From: Ophiobolus disseminans
Taxonomy: Eukaryota; Ascomycota; Dothideomycetes; Pleosporales; Phaeosphaeriaceae
Direction: 5' to 3'
DNA: 64,000 nucleotides
NCBI GenBank assembly: GCA_010093685.1
Contig: MU006227.1
Location: 994,154-1,058,153, forward strand
Numbering within the stretch: the stretch's first letter is position 1; the number at the start of each line of letters is the position of its first letter. Below the pieces are notes generated by a model. The model had not been told where the DNA came from. It searched no databases and saw nothing but the letters and a program-made list of their open reading frames with translations. Made by a program: the position numbers and the translations under genes. This document shows positions 10,760 to 22,100 of this stretch, piece by piece.

Positions 10760-12162
10760 TTAAGAAGTAAGAGTCGTTATTGAGTTCACCCTAATTTCAT
10801 TCAACGTGCTATGCGAAGTAATCCCTCTGCGCCCTGTGTTTAGAGACTCTGCGTCTTCATCGAGGGCCATCACCCATTCCTCGGTGTTGCGGGCAAATAT
10901 GTCATCGTTGTCGTCATCTTTTCCAGCCTTCTTGGCCTGTTTTGACTTTCCTCTTCCAGTCTTGTCCCGATCAGAATCAATTAGTGGTATATAAAGAGTC
11001 TTTGGTAGCTTTGGTTGTGTGGAGTTGACAGTTGACTTGCCACCGAATACACTGCGTCGACTTTTCGTACCCAGCTTCTGTGCAGATGCACCCGTGTTCC
11101 ACTGTCGTGGCGACGGATCCGACTCCGACTCACTGTCACTCTTGTCGCTAGGATCCAGTTCATCACTTGGTGGGAGCACAAACGGACTAGATGTGCGAGA
11201 TAGCGGCTTTTCTGTAGGTTCTCTTTCGACGGCGGGGGTGAAGATAACACTCTGCAGATCCTCATCATCTGTAATCTGAGTAACCTGTATGGGGTCCCAC
11301 ACAGTGGTCTCCCTTTGAGTGAATTGGTTGGATAATTTGGATGCGAACTTGTCCAGCAATGTATCAAAGCTGACCATCCAAGCCTGTACGCTTTTGATAA
11401 CACTATTCTGGAGCTTCTGCATATCCTGCGCTTTGAGGATATTGTCGATTGGAAAGCTGCGTAGCTTTGCATTCGTTGTACCACCTGCATCGTGAACAAT
11501 TATGGTCGCTGCGCTCAACTCCAGAGGCGCCCGAGCAAGGGTATATTTCACGGATATTCTCGAGATCCCCGAGGTACCGACAGACGAGACCGATTCCGAG
11601 CGCTTTGGGGTCACCATGCTAAGACCTGGTGTCTCTTCCTGCTTTTCCTTGATATGAAGGCGAACTTTGCTCAACATCATGTCCCACACTACACCCGCTG
11701 AGCTTACGCGGAACTCGTGTGGTACACGACTGTGTCGCAACAAAGCGCAATCTACCTCTTCCGACCATGCGGTGGTTTGCGGCTCACGTAATTTCCCGAG
11801 GTCTTCAACGAGTCGGCACACTTTGGCGCCTGTTGGATATTATCGTAAAGCCCTTTGTTGCGAAGGTACTTGATAAGATCCTCAAACGGGTACGAAAAGT
11901 CTGAATGATCTAGGTCAAACCCTTTCTCCACGTCACTCTTCCGCCCTATTGTCTTGCCATGAGGTAGCCGCTCGTTATACCACCCCGCCGGTAACGTGGC
12001 ATCCCACGTCTCTCCGTCCACCACCCATATTCTTGGAGCCATTATATGTATCGAGCGATTATGCGCGGAATGCGTTGAGGCGAAGGGTGTCAAATCGGGC
12101 GATTGTGAGCGGAATGTGTCGAGGCGGAGCGCGTCGAGGCGAAGTGCATCGGATTGAAGCAT
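10760..12162 (-). pseudogene. unrecognised gene 1 of the degenerate block, frameshifted
   Basis: I do not recognise this protein. Two minus-strand frames overlap: the 5' part runs from ATG at 12162 (or 12042, MAPRIWVVDGE) to about 11822, and the 3' part from about 11821 to 10760. They continue each other only if one base is restored near 11821 (after QQAPK), and no phase-compatible intron was found there. The N-terminal extension has a short repeat, DALRLDALRLD. The middle is helical (KAQDMQKLQNSVIKSVQAW), followed by an acidic Ser-rich linker (DPSDKSDSESESDPS) and a Lys-rich tract (GRGKSKQAKKAGK). Its neighbour in the same orientation is also frame-broken. It could be a decayed host gene or part of an integrated element; an assembly indel is also possible. 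Confidence 0.5.
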
Positions 12163-12925
12163 CAGGGTGGTGTGCGTGGAGTTTGTATATTACGGATCTA
12201 ATAAACAGTAAGTATAAGACGAACGACTGAAGCATGCATCTTCCGAACCAGACCAGTGCTGTGGTACCTCGTATAAAACTAAAATTGCGCATCCCAGTCC
12301 GCGGAATACGTCCTGCGACGCGGTATTCCCAATGAATGTGCGCACGTGTGGATGACAACCGCGAGAAAAATTGAAGCATCATCCCAAGAGATGAAAGACA
12401 CGATACGATTAGCAAGGTATGAGTTGTTGAAGTAGACATTAGAAGGTAGGATGAAGGAATAGAAAAAGCAGCTAGGGAGCCGCATAAGTTAGTCCTCGCC
12501 GAGTGGACGCTGCTCGACGGCAATCGACACTGCTCGACCGTGGTCGTGCTGCATGAGAGGCTAAGGCAGTCCACAAACGAGGGTGATACATTAGTGGCAG
12601 TCTACAAAGTAAGGTTAACACGCCCACAGTCCAGCACGCTGCTCGACGGTGAATGACGCTGCTCGAGAGTAGATGGCTGTGAGTCTATGACTACAACGGG
12701 ACATGTACGAGAATAAGACACTGCAAGATACAAAGCCAACACATAGAGTAAGCTCGAAATTAGTATGTAAACTAGAAACAAATATATGAGATGCATGACT
12801 CAGAGCAATGCTACCCTCCTCTCTCCCTCCCTCCAACTAGCTAGCTTTGAACAGCAGCTAAGTAGCACGTGTATGTAGTAAGAGAGAAAAGGAAAGACCG
12901 TATAAGGTCACGAAGAGACATACTG
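12163..12925. other. gene-free interval with short GC-rich reiterations
   Basis: No gene is supported. GCTGCTCGACGG occurs twice, in similar surroundings near 12509 and 12640. CTAGCTAGCT-type and TC-rich simple sequence lies near 12815-12845. Confidence 0.4.
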
Positions 12926-14422
12926 TTACTCTTGCTCTGCTCCATCACCCTGTCCTACCATAGCGTCGTCATCCTTCTTGGTGACAGCAAGTAGTGGCAA
13001 GAGTCGCCTCTTGCCTGGACGTTCTACATGCCTCACTGCTCGCTTCCCCAGCTTGTACTCTTCGCCAGCATCCTTTGCCAGCGCCTCTCGAGCTGTCTCT
13101 ACCCTCTGCGTTAAAGACAGCTCTAGACGCCGACCATAAACCCGCTCGAAGAATCTCGACTGTGAGAGGGCTCCAGTTGATATCGCGTCACTTTCATGTT
13201 CGATCTCGGACAGGAACTCTAAGAACGGGGATGCGGCACCAAAGGCTTTGTGGTGTGCTAGTCGTTTAGGCGCGGGTGCGTGTTCCAGTGACGCCGTGCT
13301 CAGTTGTAGTGGTGCAGGCTGTATCGCCTTCATGATCGTAGAAATCGCAATTTCATCAAACCGCTTCGTCTTTCCCAGCCACACCCGCTGGTCATGGGTC
13401 GAGCACGAGTCGACGTACAATGTGGGCCGTAACGCAGCAGGTAACATGCCAATCGGCTGACAATAAGACTCGAACGGAATAACATCGGCAGTCCTGGAGG
13501 ATACCATATACGAAGATGCGGTAGTCAGCAGAGCTGGTCTCAGAGAGGTGCCAAAAGCGAGAATGCTCGCCATGTCAACAAAGCGCTCCAGAACCAGAAA
13601 GGCATGGGAATCCGGCTTGAACGATGCGCCGCTGCTCGATTAAAACTCTCTGGATGGGGTACACCTAAGATGACCCTGTAGGGCTTGTTTTCGTTGCGAT
13701 CGGCCAACGTGTGGTAGTCTAACCAGATAAACGCACGTATATTCCGGCTATGGGTATTGGGTAGGCCTTTCGGAATACAGATTTCCTTAATCAAGCGTGC
13801 GCGTGGGGACTGGAGTTGAACGACATGCTGTGTTCGGTTGCCCCAGGCGGTGACGACAGGGGAGGTTGAGATTCCCAATAGGCTTGAGCTTAGGTCGTAC
13901 GCATGCCTGTCCAAACCCATTCCAGTGGTCAAGATATCTGCATTTGGATCATGGTGTACAAATCGACCGACTATACGCTCTATCCGCCTTGGCTCAGCAT
14001 CCATCAGAAACACGCCCACCCTGGCTGCCGGCGTATTCTCTTTCTCTAAACCAAATTTGGCGAGAACAGATAGAATCGAGAGGTTTGAGTGATTGCAAAT
14101 CGTGCCGAAGTATGGATTGTATCCTGTTATAGTAGGGTAATTTAAGACCACGGTCATGCCGCCGTTTGGGTTTCCCCAGGGTTTTACGAGGAAGCGGGGG
14201 TCCCTGCCTGTTGCATCATGGTCGATATAGAGATACTGCTCCCAGATGGTGTCAATGATGCCGCCGTTGTCAACACTTGTGGTGTTTCGTGGCCTCTCGC
14301 TCCAACGCAGGAAACCGGACAGGGGCAGCCGCTCAGCCGAGCTGTGCCTCGAAGATCTGATCAAAGAGAGATGTGAGGTCCCTCTCTACGCTGGTGCCGA
14401 CGAGATTATAGAAGTCGCGCAT
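12926..14422 (-). pseudogene. unrecognised gene 2 of the degenerate block, broken by two frameshifts
   Basis: I do not recognise this protein. Reading from ATG 14422 (MRDFYNLVGTS...), the frame closes near 14336, reopens in another frame to about 13600, and shifts again into the frame that ends at 12926 (about 500 residues in all). Sequence on both sides of each shift looks protein-coding (WEQYLYIDHDATGRDPRFLV, then FLVLERFVDMASILAFGTSL, then a Lys/Arg-rich tail ending GQGDGAEQE). No intron signals fit the junctions. It lies tail to head with gene 1 and between tRNA-like loci. A decayed coat-like or other integrated-element protein is one speculative possibility; nothing in the sequence proves it. 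Confidence 0.5.
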
Positions 14423-14590
14423 AATCTATCCTGAGAGGGTGTCGCTGCCATCAAACGATCTGGAGAAACTGCAATAGCTGAATTGGCCGATGCGCCTGCC
14501 TGGTAGTCCTGTGTATCCTCAAAACATGTTCAGCAAACTAGCTAAAGCATGAAACGTCCTTGAAGATAGACAGGCTGTTCTTATAACTAC

Positions 14591-15059
14591 TATCCGCTAG
14601 GGTCGCACCTGATAGATCGCTGGTGTATGGCACATGGATTATACCTGCTGGAACACCCGTAGGCATGACGGTACTCCTCATGCAAATGGACGAGAATGTT
14701 TACCCTGAGCCCCAAGTTTTCAATCCCGAGAGGTGGATGAATGCGGAGACGCGGAGGAAGGCCGATAGGACATATGCACCGTTTTCCAGGGGAACAAGAG
14801 TCTGTCTCGGAATGCAGTAAGTTTCTTATTGTTTTATAGTCTTGATAGCTGCGTCGTGACGTGCTTTGGACATACTGACTCAAATGGTAGGCTCGGATGG
14901 GCTGAGCTGTACATGACTGTGGCTGCACTTGCCCAACGCTTCGACTTCACTCTGGAAGGTGCAGGTCCAAAGGATGTCGTATGTGCATCGGACCAGTTTA
15001 TCATCGGCACGGAAGATTCAAGCGGATTGAAATTGCACGTGTCCAAAGCAGCAGAGTGA
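14591..15059 (+). pseudogene. cytochrome P450, 3' fragment only
   Basis: Two pieces (about 14591-14816 and 14891-15059, 74-nt intron GTAAGT...GGTAG) encode the last part of a fungal P450: VAPDRSLVYGTWIIPAGTPV, the FNPERW segment, and the heme-binding loop FSRGTRVCLGMQ with its cysteine ligand, then a normal C-terminus to the stop. The ExxR helix, the oxygen-binding helix and the membrane anchor have no counterpart upstream, where the sequence runs into the frame-broken gene 2 on the other strand. The fragment has no start codon of its own and is read as a truncated, non-functional remnant. Confidence 0.8.
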
Positions 15060-15238
15060 ACAGGAGGTGTATGTGTCTGGACTACTATGTATATCGACTG
15101 GAAGCTTCTACGAGTCCGCGTGATGTTGGGCCGCGAATTGGTGAAGCGGTTAAGGCAGGGGAAGGAAACACGAGCAATAGTATGCTGACTGATCTAGATG
15201 TGTTTGGCAAACCTCTACACTCTCATCAAAGCTATGAC

Positions 15239-15376
15239 GGGCACGTGGTCTAACGGTAAGGCGCCGGCTACTGTGAAAGTAGGACCTCGGGGATTCCTCG
15301 GAGGCGAGCGTAACGCCACTGATTTCAACGTCGTTATCGTCTTCCGGAGATGCGGGTTCGAGCCTCGCCGTGTCCA
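15239..15376 (+). tRNA. tRNA-like gene T4 with about 65-nt insert, isotype unassigned
   Basis: The fourth family member lies about 4.5 kb from the others. GGGCACG pairs with CGTGTCC including G3:U70. The A box TGGTCTAACGG and B box GGTTCGAGCCT are close to consensus, and the T stem GCGGG/CTCGC pairs. The anticodon-like stem CCGG/CCGG is a compensated variant of the CCTGG/TCAGG stem of T2. The insert differs in sequence from all other copies and contains the hairpin GGCG...CGCC. A four-T terminator follows. Confidence 0.7.
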
Positions 15377-15380
15377 TATA

Positions 15381-15384
15381 TTTT
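15381..15384 (+). terminator. Pol III terminator of T4
   Basis: TTTT run five bases past the T4 discriminator base. Confidence 0.6.
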
Positions 15385-15733
15385 GCTTCGGTCGTTCCCT
15401 CGTGACGTCTTTCTAGTAAGGAACTTGACGAAGGTGTGTTGGTGGGAGAGAACTGAGGTTGGGATCGGAAAGTGATGCAGGGCTAAGCGAAAGCACGTCC
15501 ATGTGCAAGGCTGAGGCCGGGGCTGAGACACGAGCACCGCCCTCTCTTAAAACCAACCATGTCCTCCAGCTTACATACCCTAGGTTTATACGATAACTAT
15601 ATACTGAGGATTGCCAGTACAGTTTTCGTCAGACTCGTCGTCTCTCATTTCCTATCTCCAAGAAGCGCGTCTTGTCCAACCCAACATTTCAACTCGATCG
15701 TGCGGCGAGCTGCTCACAACTTCCGTAATCGAA
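15385..15733. other. upstream interval of the HET gene
   Basis: Interval between T4 and the HET gene ATG. The HET frame stays open upstream to about 15611 but contains no earlier ATG. No clear promoter element was recognised. Confidence 0.35.
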
Positions 15734-17845
15734 ATGTCTACCCCGGAGCATTCGGACTCTTCGTGCGCTCCAACGCCTGCGTCATGGGTAGAATCATGCG
15801 GTAACTCCGAAGAGGGAGCGTTGCCCGCCGAGGAAGCCGCCGCAACTGAACTCGATCGTCGTCCCTGGCTTGCGACGCCATTGAGTCCCGACCGACCACA
15901 AATTCGCGTTATCAAGTTACAGAGAGGTTCTGATGACGATCTACTTACCTGTGACCTGAGTGTCGCGAGTCTAGACGAAAACCCGAGCTATGAGGTGCTG
16001 TCATACGTTTGGGGCGATGCAAGCAACACCGAGGAGATAGCAGTAGGAGGTGTTTCCTTTCACGCTACCAGGAACCTAGCCGACTTCTTGCGTTGCCTGC
16101 GCCTGCCTTATCGAGAGCGCACGATATGGGCTGATGCAATTTGTATCAATCAATCGAATCAGGAAGAAAAGAGCCATCAAATTGGTTTAATGACCGACAT
16201 TTATCGACATGCCGAGGAGGCACATGTTTGGTTCGGTCCATTTAACTCAGACGCATGGTTTCTCGACATAGCGGGCAATAAAGACTACACACTGGCTCTT
16301 GAGCTGGACCCGGCCGGATGGTCCAACTACGAGCGTCACGTCATGACCACTCTCAAATACTTCGTCAAGCAGGATAGCTTCAAACCGATTAACGCGGTCG
16401 AGTTAGATCAATTCAGCACACAATGCGAAACAGACATATTCACAACTACTTTGGCAACACTGGACAAAATGGCTGAAGAGAACCATCTCTATACATATCC
16501 AGTCTTCAGCTACCACGAACACGACAAAGCCAATCGAGAGTATCGGGTAAATAGATCTTGGCTCTTGGTCATTGACTGTATCCGCTGGCTTCTTCTTCGA
16601 CCATGGTGGTCTCGTGTCTGGACGCTGCAGGAAGCGGTGTTGCCAAAGGTCGATCCCATCGTCCATGCTCCTCCATATTCGTTTAGGCTCTCTCGAATAC
16701 TCGGAGGCATACAATCTATGATTTATCACAACAACTCAATATGTTGTAAGTGGTTTGGCGCCCCAATCACGACCAGCGCCCGAGAATCAGCGTCGTTGAA
16801 TGGCTTCAGTCAAGCCCTCGCCATCTTCAATCAACGCGACATGTTGGCATTGAACGAGGAAGGCATGGGTGTACCGCTAGATCTTGTTTTCTCCGCTATG
16901 CAAACACGCAAAGCAACGGAGGTAAGAGATTACTGGTATGGTTTGTTTGGCTTCCTTCCAGCGCAATGGCAGGAAATGAGCAAGTCTACCCCAGGGGACG
17001 CCACCACTGCAGGACTCTTTTGCCAATTTTCTAAACTCTTATACTTACAGTGTGAGGATCTCACCTATCTCGACCTTGCGCGACGAGGACGGCGCAGCGA
17101 AATACCCGACCTACCATCATGGGCCTTCGATCTGACATCCCGGCGCCACGACCATGATGAGGACTACCACAGGTGGATATTGTATAATGCAACACTTGGC
17201 CAGGACTTCAGTCCAGAGATCCCTTGGTCGGAGCTCCAGACCCTCACCCTCACTGTCGAGGCGATTCGCGTCGCTTCCGTGCAGACTGTCGCTGAGTGTG
17301 CATTGCCAAAGAGCTACAACGAGGCAGACCTGTTGCGTTTAGTACTAGAATGGCGGAAAACCTATAATTCGGGTGTTCGCCATCCCAATGACGATGCTTT
17401 CTGGCGAGCTATCTTGATGGATGCGAATGTACAAGTACATTGGAGAGCGCGGCGCCAAAGGTCTCTCAGCGCAGAAAGACTGCAAGATGTCCAAGACTGG
17501 TTTCGCTCGTGGACTCGCACGAAAGACCGTCGTGATCTCACTTGCGACAGAAAGGCTGGAGGTATTACGAGGGGCCTTTATCACTACCGTGCAGTGCAGC
17601 GCAACGCCGACAAGACACAATTTTTCGTTACTTCACAAGACTTGCCAGGCATGGGGCCATTTGACATGACGGTCGGTGATGAAGTGTATGCTGTAAAGGG
17701 TTGTAAAGCATTGATGATCTTGCGGCCAACAGAAAGATTGGGTGAAAGCGGTTTTTTGGTAATCGGTGTATGCTTCGTGGACCGATGGATGTATGGGCGG
17801 GCAGCGCAGGGCAGGCCAAGGTGGGAGAAATTGCAGCTCTTCTGA
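15734..17845 (+). CDS. HET-domain (heterokaryon incompatibility) protein
   Basis: An intronless frame of 703 residues from ATG 15734 (MSTPEHSDSS); the frame is open upstream but has no earlier ATG. HET-domain proteins trigger the cell-death reaction when genetically unlike hyphae fuse; many are of unknown specificity. The N-terminal third carries the three HET blocks: YEVLSYVWGDAS at about residue 90, RTIWADAICINQSNQEEKSHQ at about 135-155, and VWTLQEAV, the conserved WTLQE motif, at about 295-300. The C-terminal part has no WD40, ankyrin or NACHT module that I can see. It lies next to T4 and the degenerate block. Which partner it recognises cannot be inferred. Confidence 0.92.
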   Translation: MSTPEHSDSSCAPTPASWVESCGNSEEGALPAEEAAATELDRRPWLATPLSPDRPQIRVIKLQRGSDDDLLTCDLSVASLDENPSYEVLSYVWGDASNTEEIAVGGVSFHATRNLADFLRCLRLPYRERTIWADAICINQSNQEEKSHQIGLMTDIYRHAEEAHVWFGPFNSDAWFLDIAGNKDYTLALELDPAGWSNYERHVMTTLKYFVKQDSFKPINAVELDQFSTQCETDIFTTTLATLDKMAEENHLYTYPVFSYHEHDKANREYRVNRSWLLVIDCIRWLLLRPWWSRVWTLQEAVLPKVDPIVHAPPYSFRLSRILGGIQSMIYHNNSICCKWFGAPITTSARESASLNGFSQALAIFNQRDMLALNEEGMGVPLDLVFSAMQTRKATEVRDYWYGLFGFLPAQWQEMSKSTPGDATTAGLFCQFSKLLYLQCEDLTYLDLARRGRRSEIPDLPSWAFDLTSRRHDHDEDYHRWILYNATLGQDFSPEIPWSELQTLTLTVEAIRVASVQTVAECALPKSYNEADLLRLVLEWRKTYNSGVRHPNDDAFWRAILMDANVQVHWRARRQRSLSAERLQDVQDWFRSWTRTKDRRDLTCDRKAGGITRGLYHYRAVQRNADKTQFFVTSQDLPGMGPFDMTVGDEVYAVKGCKALMILRPTERLGESGFLVIGVCFVDRWMYGRAAQGRPRWEKLQLF

Positions 17846-19164
17846 TGCCCGAATTAATTTCTTCTTCGCGCGCACATCCATTAGAAACAGAATACGGTAG
17901 CGGGTTCTAGTACAACATTTCTTGCACTTGTCAACACTGAGAAATCTTCTCACCAGCCAGCTGTAACTCAACATGTAGATTTGGCAAAGGGTCCACTCCT
18001 ATCCCCTCGCCATAATGGTGATCCTCCATGGCTGATACCACCTATCTCCCGCTTTTGAATTGCCGTATTTCCAGGCTTCCGCCATTCCTTCACCGCTTCC
18101 CGGTATTCGAGGCGGCTCGAGGATCGCAGCAAGCCCTCTCTGCTATTTGACCTTCCTCGCTACTCTTCTCTTTCTTTGCTTTCCCCCTCAGGCGAGCAGA
18201 TACATACCCGTCTGTAGTCTTCCTCCACGTACCTCCACGTACCTCCAGATGAACGCCAATCAGCTTCGACGTCACCTCGAAACAGCCACCTCGCATAACT
18301 TCACGCCAGCCGTCGCGTTCCCATGCACATCCGTCTAGCCGACACAGCCCGCAGCGAAAGCGAACGTCCGCGGCCACGTCTTTGGGCCAATGAGTCGTGT
18401 TGATAGACCGCATTGGGCCACTCCCGCGTGCCGAGGCGCCGCGAGGCGGCGCTCAACATCTGAGCTGAAGATCGAACCCACTTTCTGGTAGCGAAAAGCT
18501 TGCCTAGACATCCAAAAATGATGCTATCAGAGGCCGGTTTTAGCAATTTATAACGAACATGAGGTGGGTGAAAAGAGGGGTAAAAGGTCCCTGAAGTGGG
18601 TAGGTTTGGCGGGCGCTAGTTTAAGCGGGGCGGTACCAGGTTTTAGGAATGCAAGTAGGGAAGGCTGCACGCGCGTGGCACTTGCAGGCATGAAGAGAGA
18701 TAACGAAATACTACATTCGGTATGTCGCCGGTTCTGGTGTTTTATTAGTTAGTCAGGTGTTGATATCTAGGTAGGTGGGTGATTTGCAAGGGCATGTTTG
18801 GGATGTGTGCGGAGCGTACTGCAAGATCGTCATCGCTCACCATAAAAACGACGCCAAAAAACACGTAATATTCCTCCGAGAACTTTTCAGAGAGGACGGA
18901 AATCCCTAACGAGGACTTGAACAGGCTTACATCTATTCGAGTGAGGGAGTTTCGCATCCAATGTCACCTCATGTATTTCCAACTTAAAAAATGGGCAAAG
19001 TCATGCACGCAGCCATTAGGAAATAGCTTTTCATTCGGTCCAACGTTTGCTGCGTGCCTATCATTATTTTCAATTCATTACGCACAGATCGTGCGTTACA
19101 GCCTTTCATTAATACATTAAACATCATGCAACTCGGAAATTGCGTTGTATTCCACCATGAGTAA
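17846..19164. other. intergenic, no gene recognised
   Basis: About 1.3 kb between the 3' ends of the HET gene and the adhesin gene. CCTCCACGTA is directly repeated near 18229 and 18239. The part from about 18750 onward is more AT-rich. Small open frames lack any supporting signal. Confidence 0.45.
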
Positions 19165-22100
19165 CTAGATCAAACCAATGCCAAGGCCTGCTGCGCCGAC
19201 CAGCCATCCCACTAAGTTGCCAGTAGGAAGCGCGGCAGCACCAGTGAACTGCGCGATGCTGGAACTTGGTGGTGGTGCCGAAACAGTTCCGTCTGAAGGT
19301 GTCCTCGAGTTGGTAGTCGTGCGGCTCGAGAAGACTGGTGGGAGCAGTGACGATGCTAGCCGTGAGGAGGATGGAGATGGAAGTGGTACTTGAGAAGCGG
19401 AGTCAGCACGACTGCTTTCAGGAGGCGCACTACTAGACGGCTGGGGAAATGAGAGTGAAGAGCTCGGTAGCACAGGAGCCGCGCTACTGGGCTGAGGAGT
19501 CGCACTGGGAATAGGAACGGGAGCGTTACTTGACGATGCTGGAAGATTCGAAGCGGGTGGGGATGGCGATGGCGATGGCGATGGCACGACTGACGGAGCT
19601 GCTGACGACGCTTCAGCGCTAACTGGAAATGCCTTCACATTGGTTTCAGTAACACCAACGTTAGGCACGGCCGAGAGAGTTGTTGTGGGTCCCAGGGTGC
19701 TTGTGCTTCCTTCTGAGGGCCGTCCGACTATTGGATCGCATGCACCAGCACCAATGCGGCCACCGAGCTGGGAAGTGACGGTAGGAAGGCTGTTCAGGTA
19801 GTCTACTACCCGCGGTGCCACATAAGCTGGATCAGGTATCAAGGACTCGGCCAGGATTAGAGATGTGTAGGTAGTTGGAGACGGTAGAACTAATGGGAGT
19901 GTCGTGGGAGAACAAACACCCCCAACTGGCGACACTGTGACGCGATTGAAAGTCACATAAGCAGCGTAAACTGTCGGCCAGGTCAAGGTGACGTCTTCAA
20001 ATACCCAGGTGATTGGAGTTGTGGTGGTCGGGAGTGGCTGAGTATACAGGCTCGAGCTTACTGTGATACCAGCAGTGTTCGTGAAGAAATCCAAAGTCAC
20101 CGTTGGGCGAGTGACGGTACTGATCACGACGTTACCAGGATATCCCAATCGGCTTGCGGTGACATCAATTTGGCACTTGCTTGTGCAAGTGATTGATGGT
20201 TGGAGAGATGACGCCGGACTAGAAGAGATCAAAGGCGGAGAAGATGACGCTGGGGTTGGGACAAGCGTTTGAACCACGGTGGTGGTGATCGGGACAACTT
20301 GTGTGATGGTCAGAATCTGAGTCGCGAGGATTGTCGACACGAAGGTGGATCCTGGAAGCTGGGTGGTGAAAACGAGCGTAGAGCCAGGTAATGTCGTTGT
20401 TATAGTTGATCCAGCCAAGGTTATCGTGTTAAATATCAGGCTTGTGATGGTGCTGGCTGGCAAAGTTGAGGTAATCGTGCTCGTGACTCCCGGAAGAGTC
20501 AGTGTCGTCAGAACAGTGGAAGCTGGCAGTTGTGACGTTATGGTCTGCGTCACGGCTGGCAGAACGATCGTGGAAAATACGGTCGAGGCCGGCAGTTGTG
20601 TGGTGATGGTCTGGGTAACCGCTGGAAGAGTAATGGTCGATAGAATTGTGCTGGCTGGTAATTGAGTTGTCTGAGAAAGTGAGACAATATTAGCAGGTAG
20701 ACTTCTTACATTAATTAAACATGCACTTACCACTGTTATTGTTGAGACGAAAGTGACCGGCGGCAATACAATGGTGGTGGTAGCAGTCTCTCGTGGCAAG
20801 GTGCTCGTTGTTGTGATTGTAATTGGAGGTTGAATACTGATCGAAGTAATAGTCACTTGAGGAAGTGTGCTCGTGGACGTCAAAGTGATAGGAGGCTGAA
20901 CACTGATTGTGGTGATAGTCACTTGAGGCAAAGTGGACGTAGATGTTACGGTCCGAATAATGGTTTGTGCCGGCAACTGCGTAGTTATTACCTGAGTTGG
21001 CCCTGGCGCAGTTGTCGTAGTGACAATTGTTGATGCCTGAGCCAAGTTAGCAAGATTGTTCAGTTCCACAAACTACAATATCTGAGCGAGGGCTAGATGT
21101 CCTCGCAATGCTTTGTGGCTGCTGCTTGCCAAATGAAAATATTACTGAGGATATGCAGCCCAGCTCAAGCATGTTTCACGTATCTTTTGAGCGCGTCGCT
21201 AGGTGCTCCAAAAGCGGCAAGAGACATCTCAAGTCTGACTTCCAGATCAGATGGTGAGAAAATGGAGTCACTTACTGGCAGCGTGATTGTGGATAATCGT
21301 GTGCTGATGGACACAGATATCTCTGTGATGGTGCGATTGAGCGTCAAGGTTGCCGTGGTTGCAATCGTGCGAGTGACATCTCGAGTCAGGGTGCGATCCA
21401 ACGTTCTATCGATGGTACGAGTCTGCTCAAGCGTGGCTGTGATAGTTCTGTCGATATTTGAACCTGGAATAGTGCGTTCTATTGTGGCGGTCGCTGTGCG
21501 TTCTATGGTGGCTGTGGCCGTCCGCTCCAAGGTAGCAGTGCGTTCAAGCGTCGCCGTACGTTCAAGAGTGGCAGTACGTTCTAGAGTAGCAGTACGCTCC
21601 AGAGTCGCGGTGCGTTCCAAAGTTTGAGTGGGGCCTGGAAGAGTCTTTTCCAATGTTTGAGTAGGACCTGGCAGAGTCTTTTCCAATGTTTGCGTGGGGC
21701 CTGCAACCGTCTGTGTGATCGAAACATAGTTTGTCAGCGTAATCGTATTCAGAATCGTGGAGTACAACGTGGTCGTTGATATGGAGAGAGATCCGGATGC
21801 TTTGCCATGTTAGCTTTATATGTCCTCACTTCTCAACCACGGAACTTACCAGTAACTGTAATATAGCGCAGCTCAGTCGAAGTCGAAGTGATAACGCTGG
21901 TAGTTGTCGAAATTGAAACGCTGATGACTACCGCAGTGGTCGTCCGCAGCTCTGTTCGTAGCTCTGTAGTCGGTTGCAAGCTGAGCACTGTTGTAGGAAT
22001 TAAAGATATAGCTGTGACAGTGCAGGTCGTGGTGGTGAGAGACGTTATTGTGTTGTTAACCGTGGTTGTAGGCCCAGGCTGAGTAGTTGTGGTTGTAATC

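Noticed and set aside
10760..15059. Repeat-induced point mutation as the cause of the broken genes
   Set aside because: The lesions are mainly single-base indels and truncation, and the DNA is not unusually AT-rich.
15611..15733. Longer N-terminus of the HET protein starting at 15611
   Set aside because: That codon is TTG; the first ATG in frame is at 15734.
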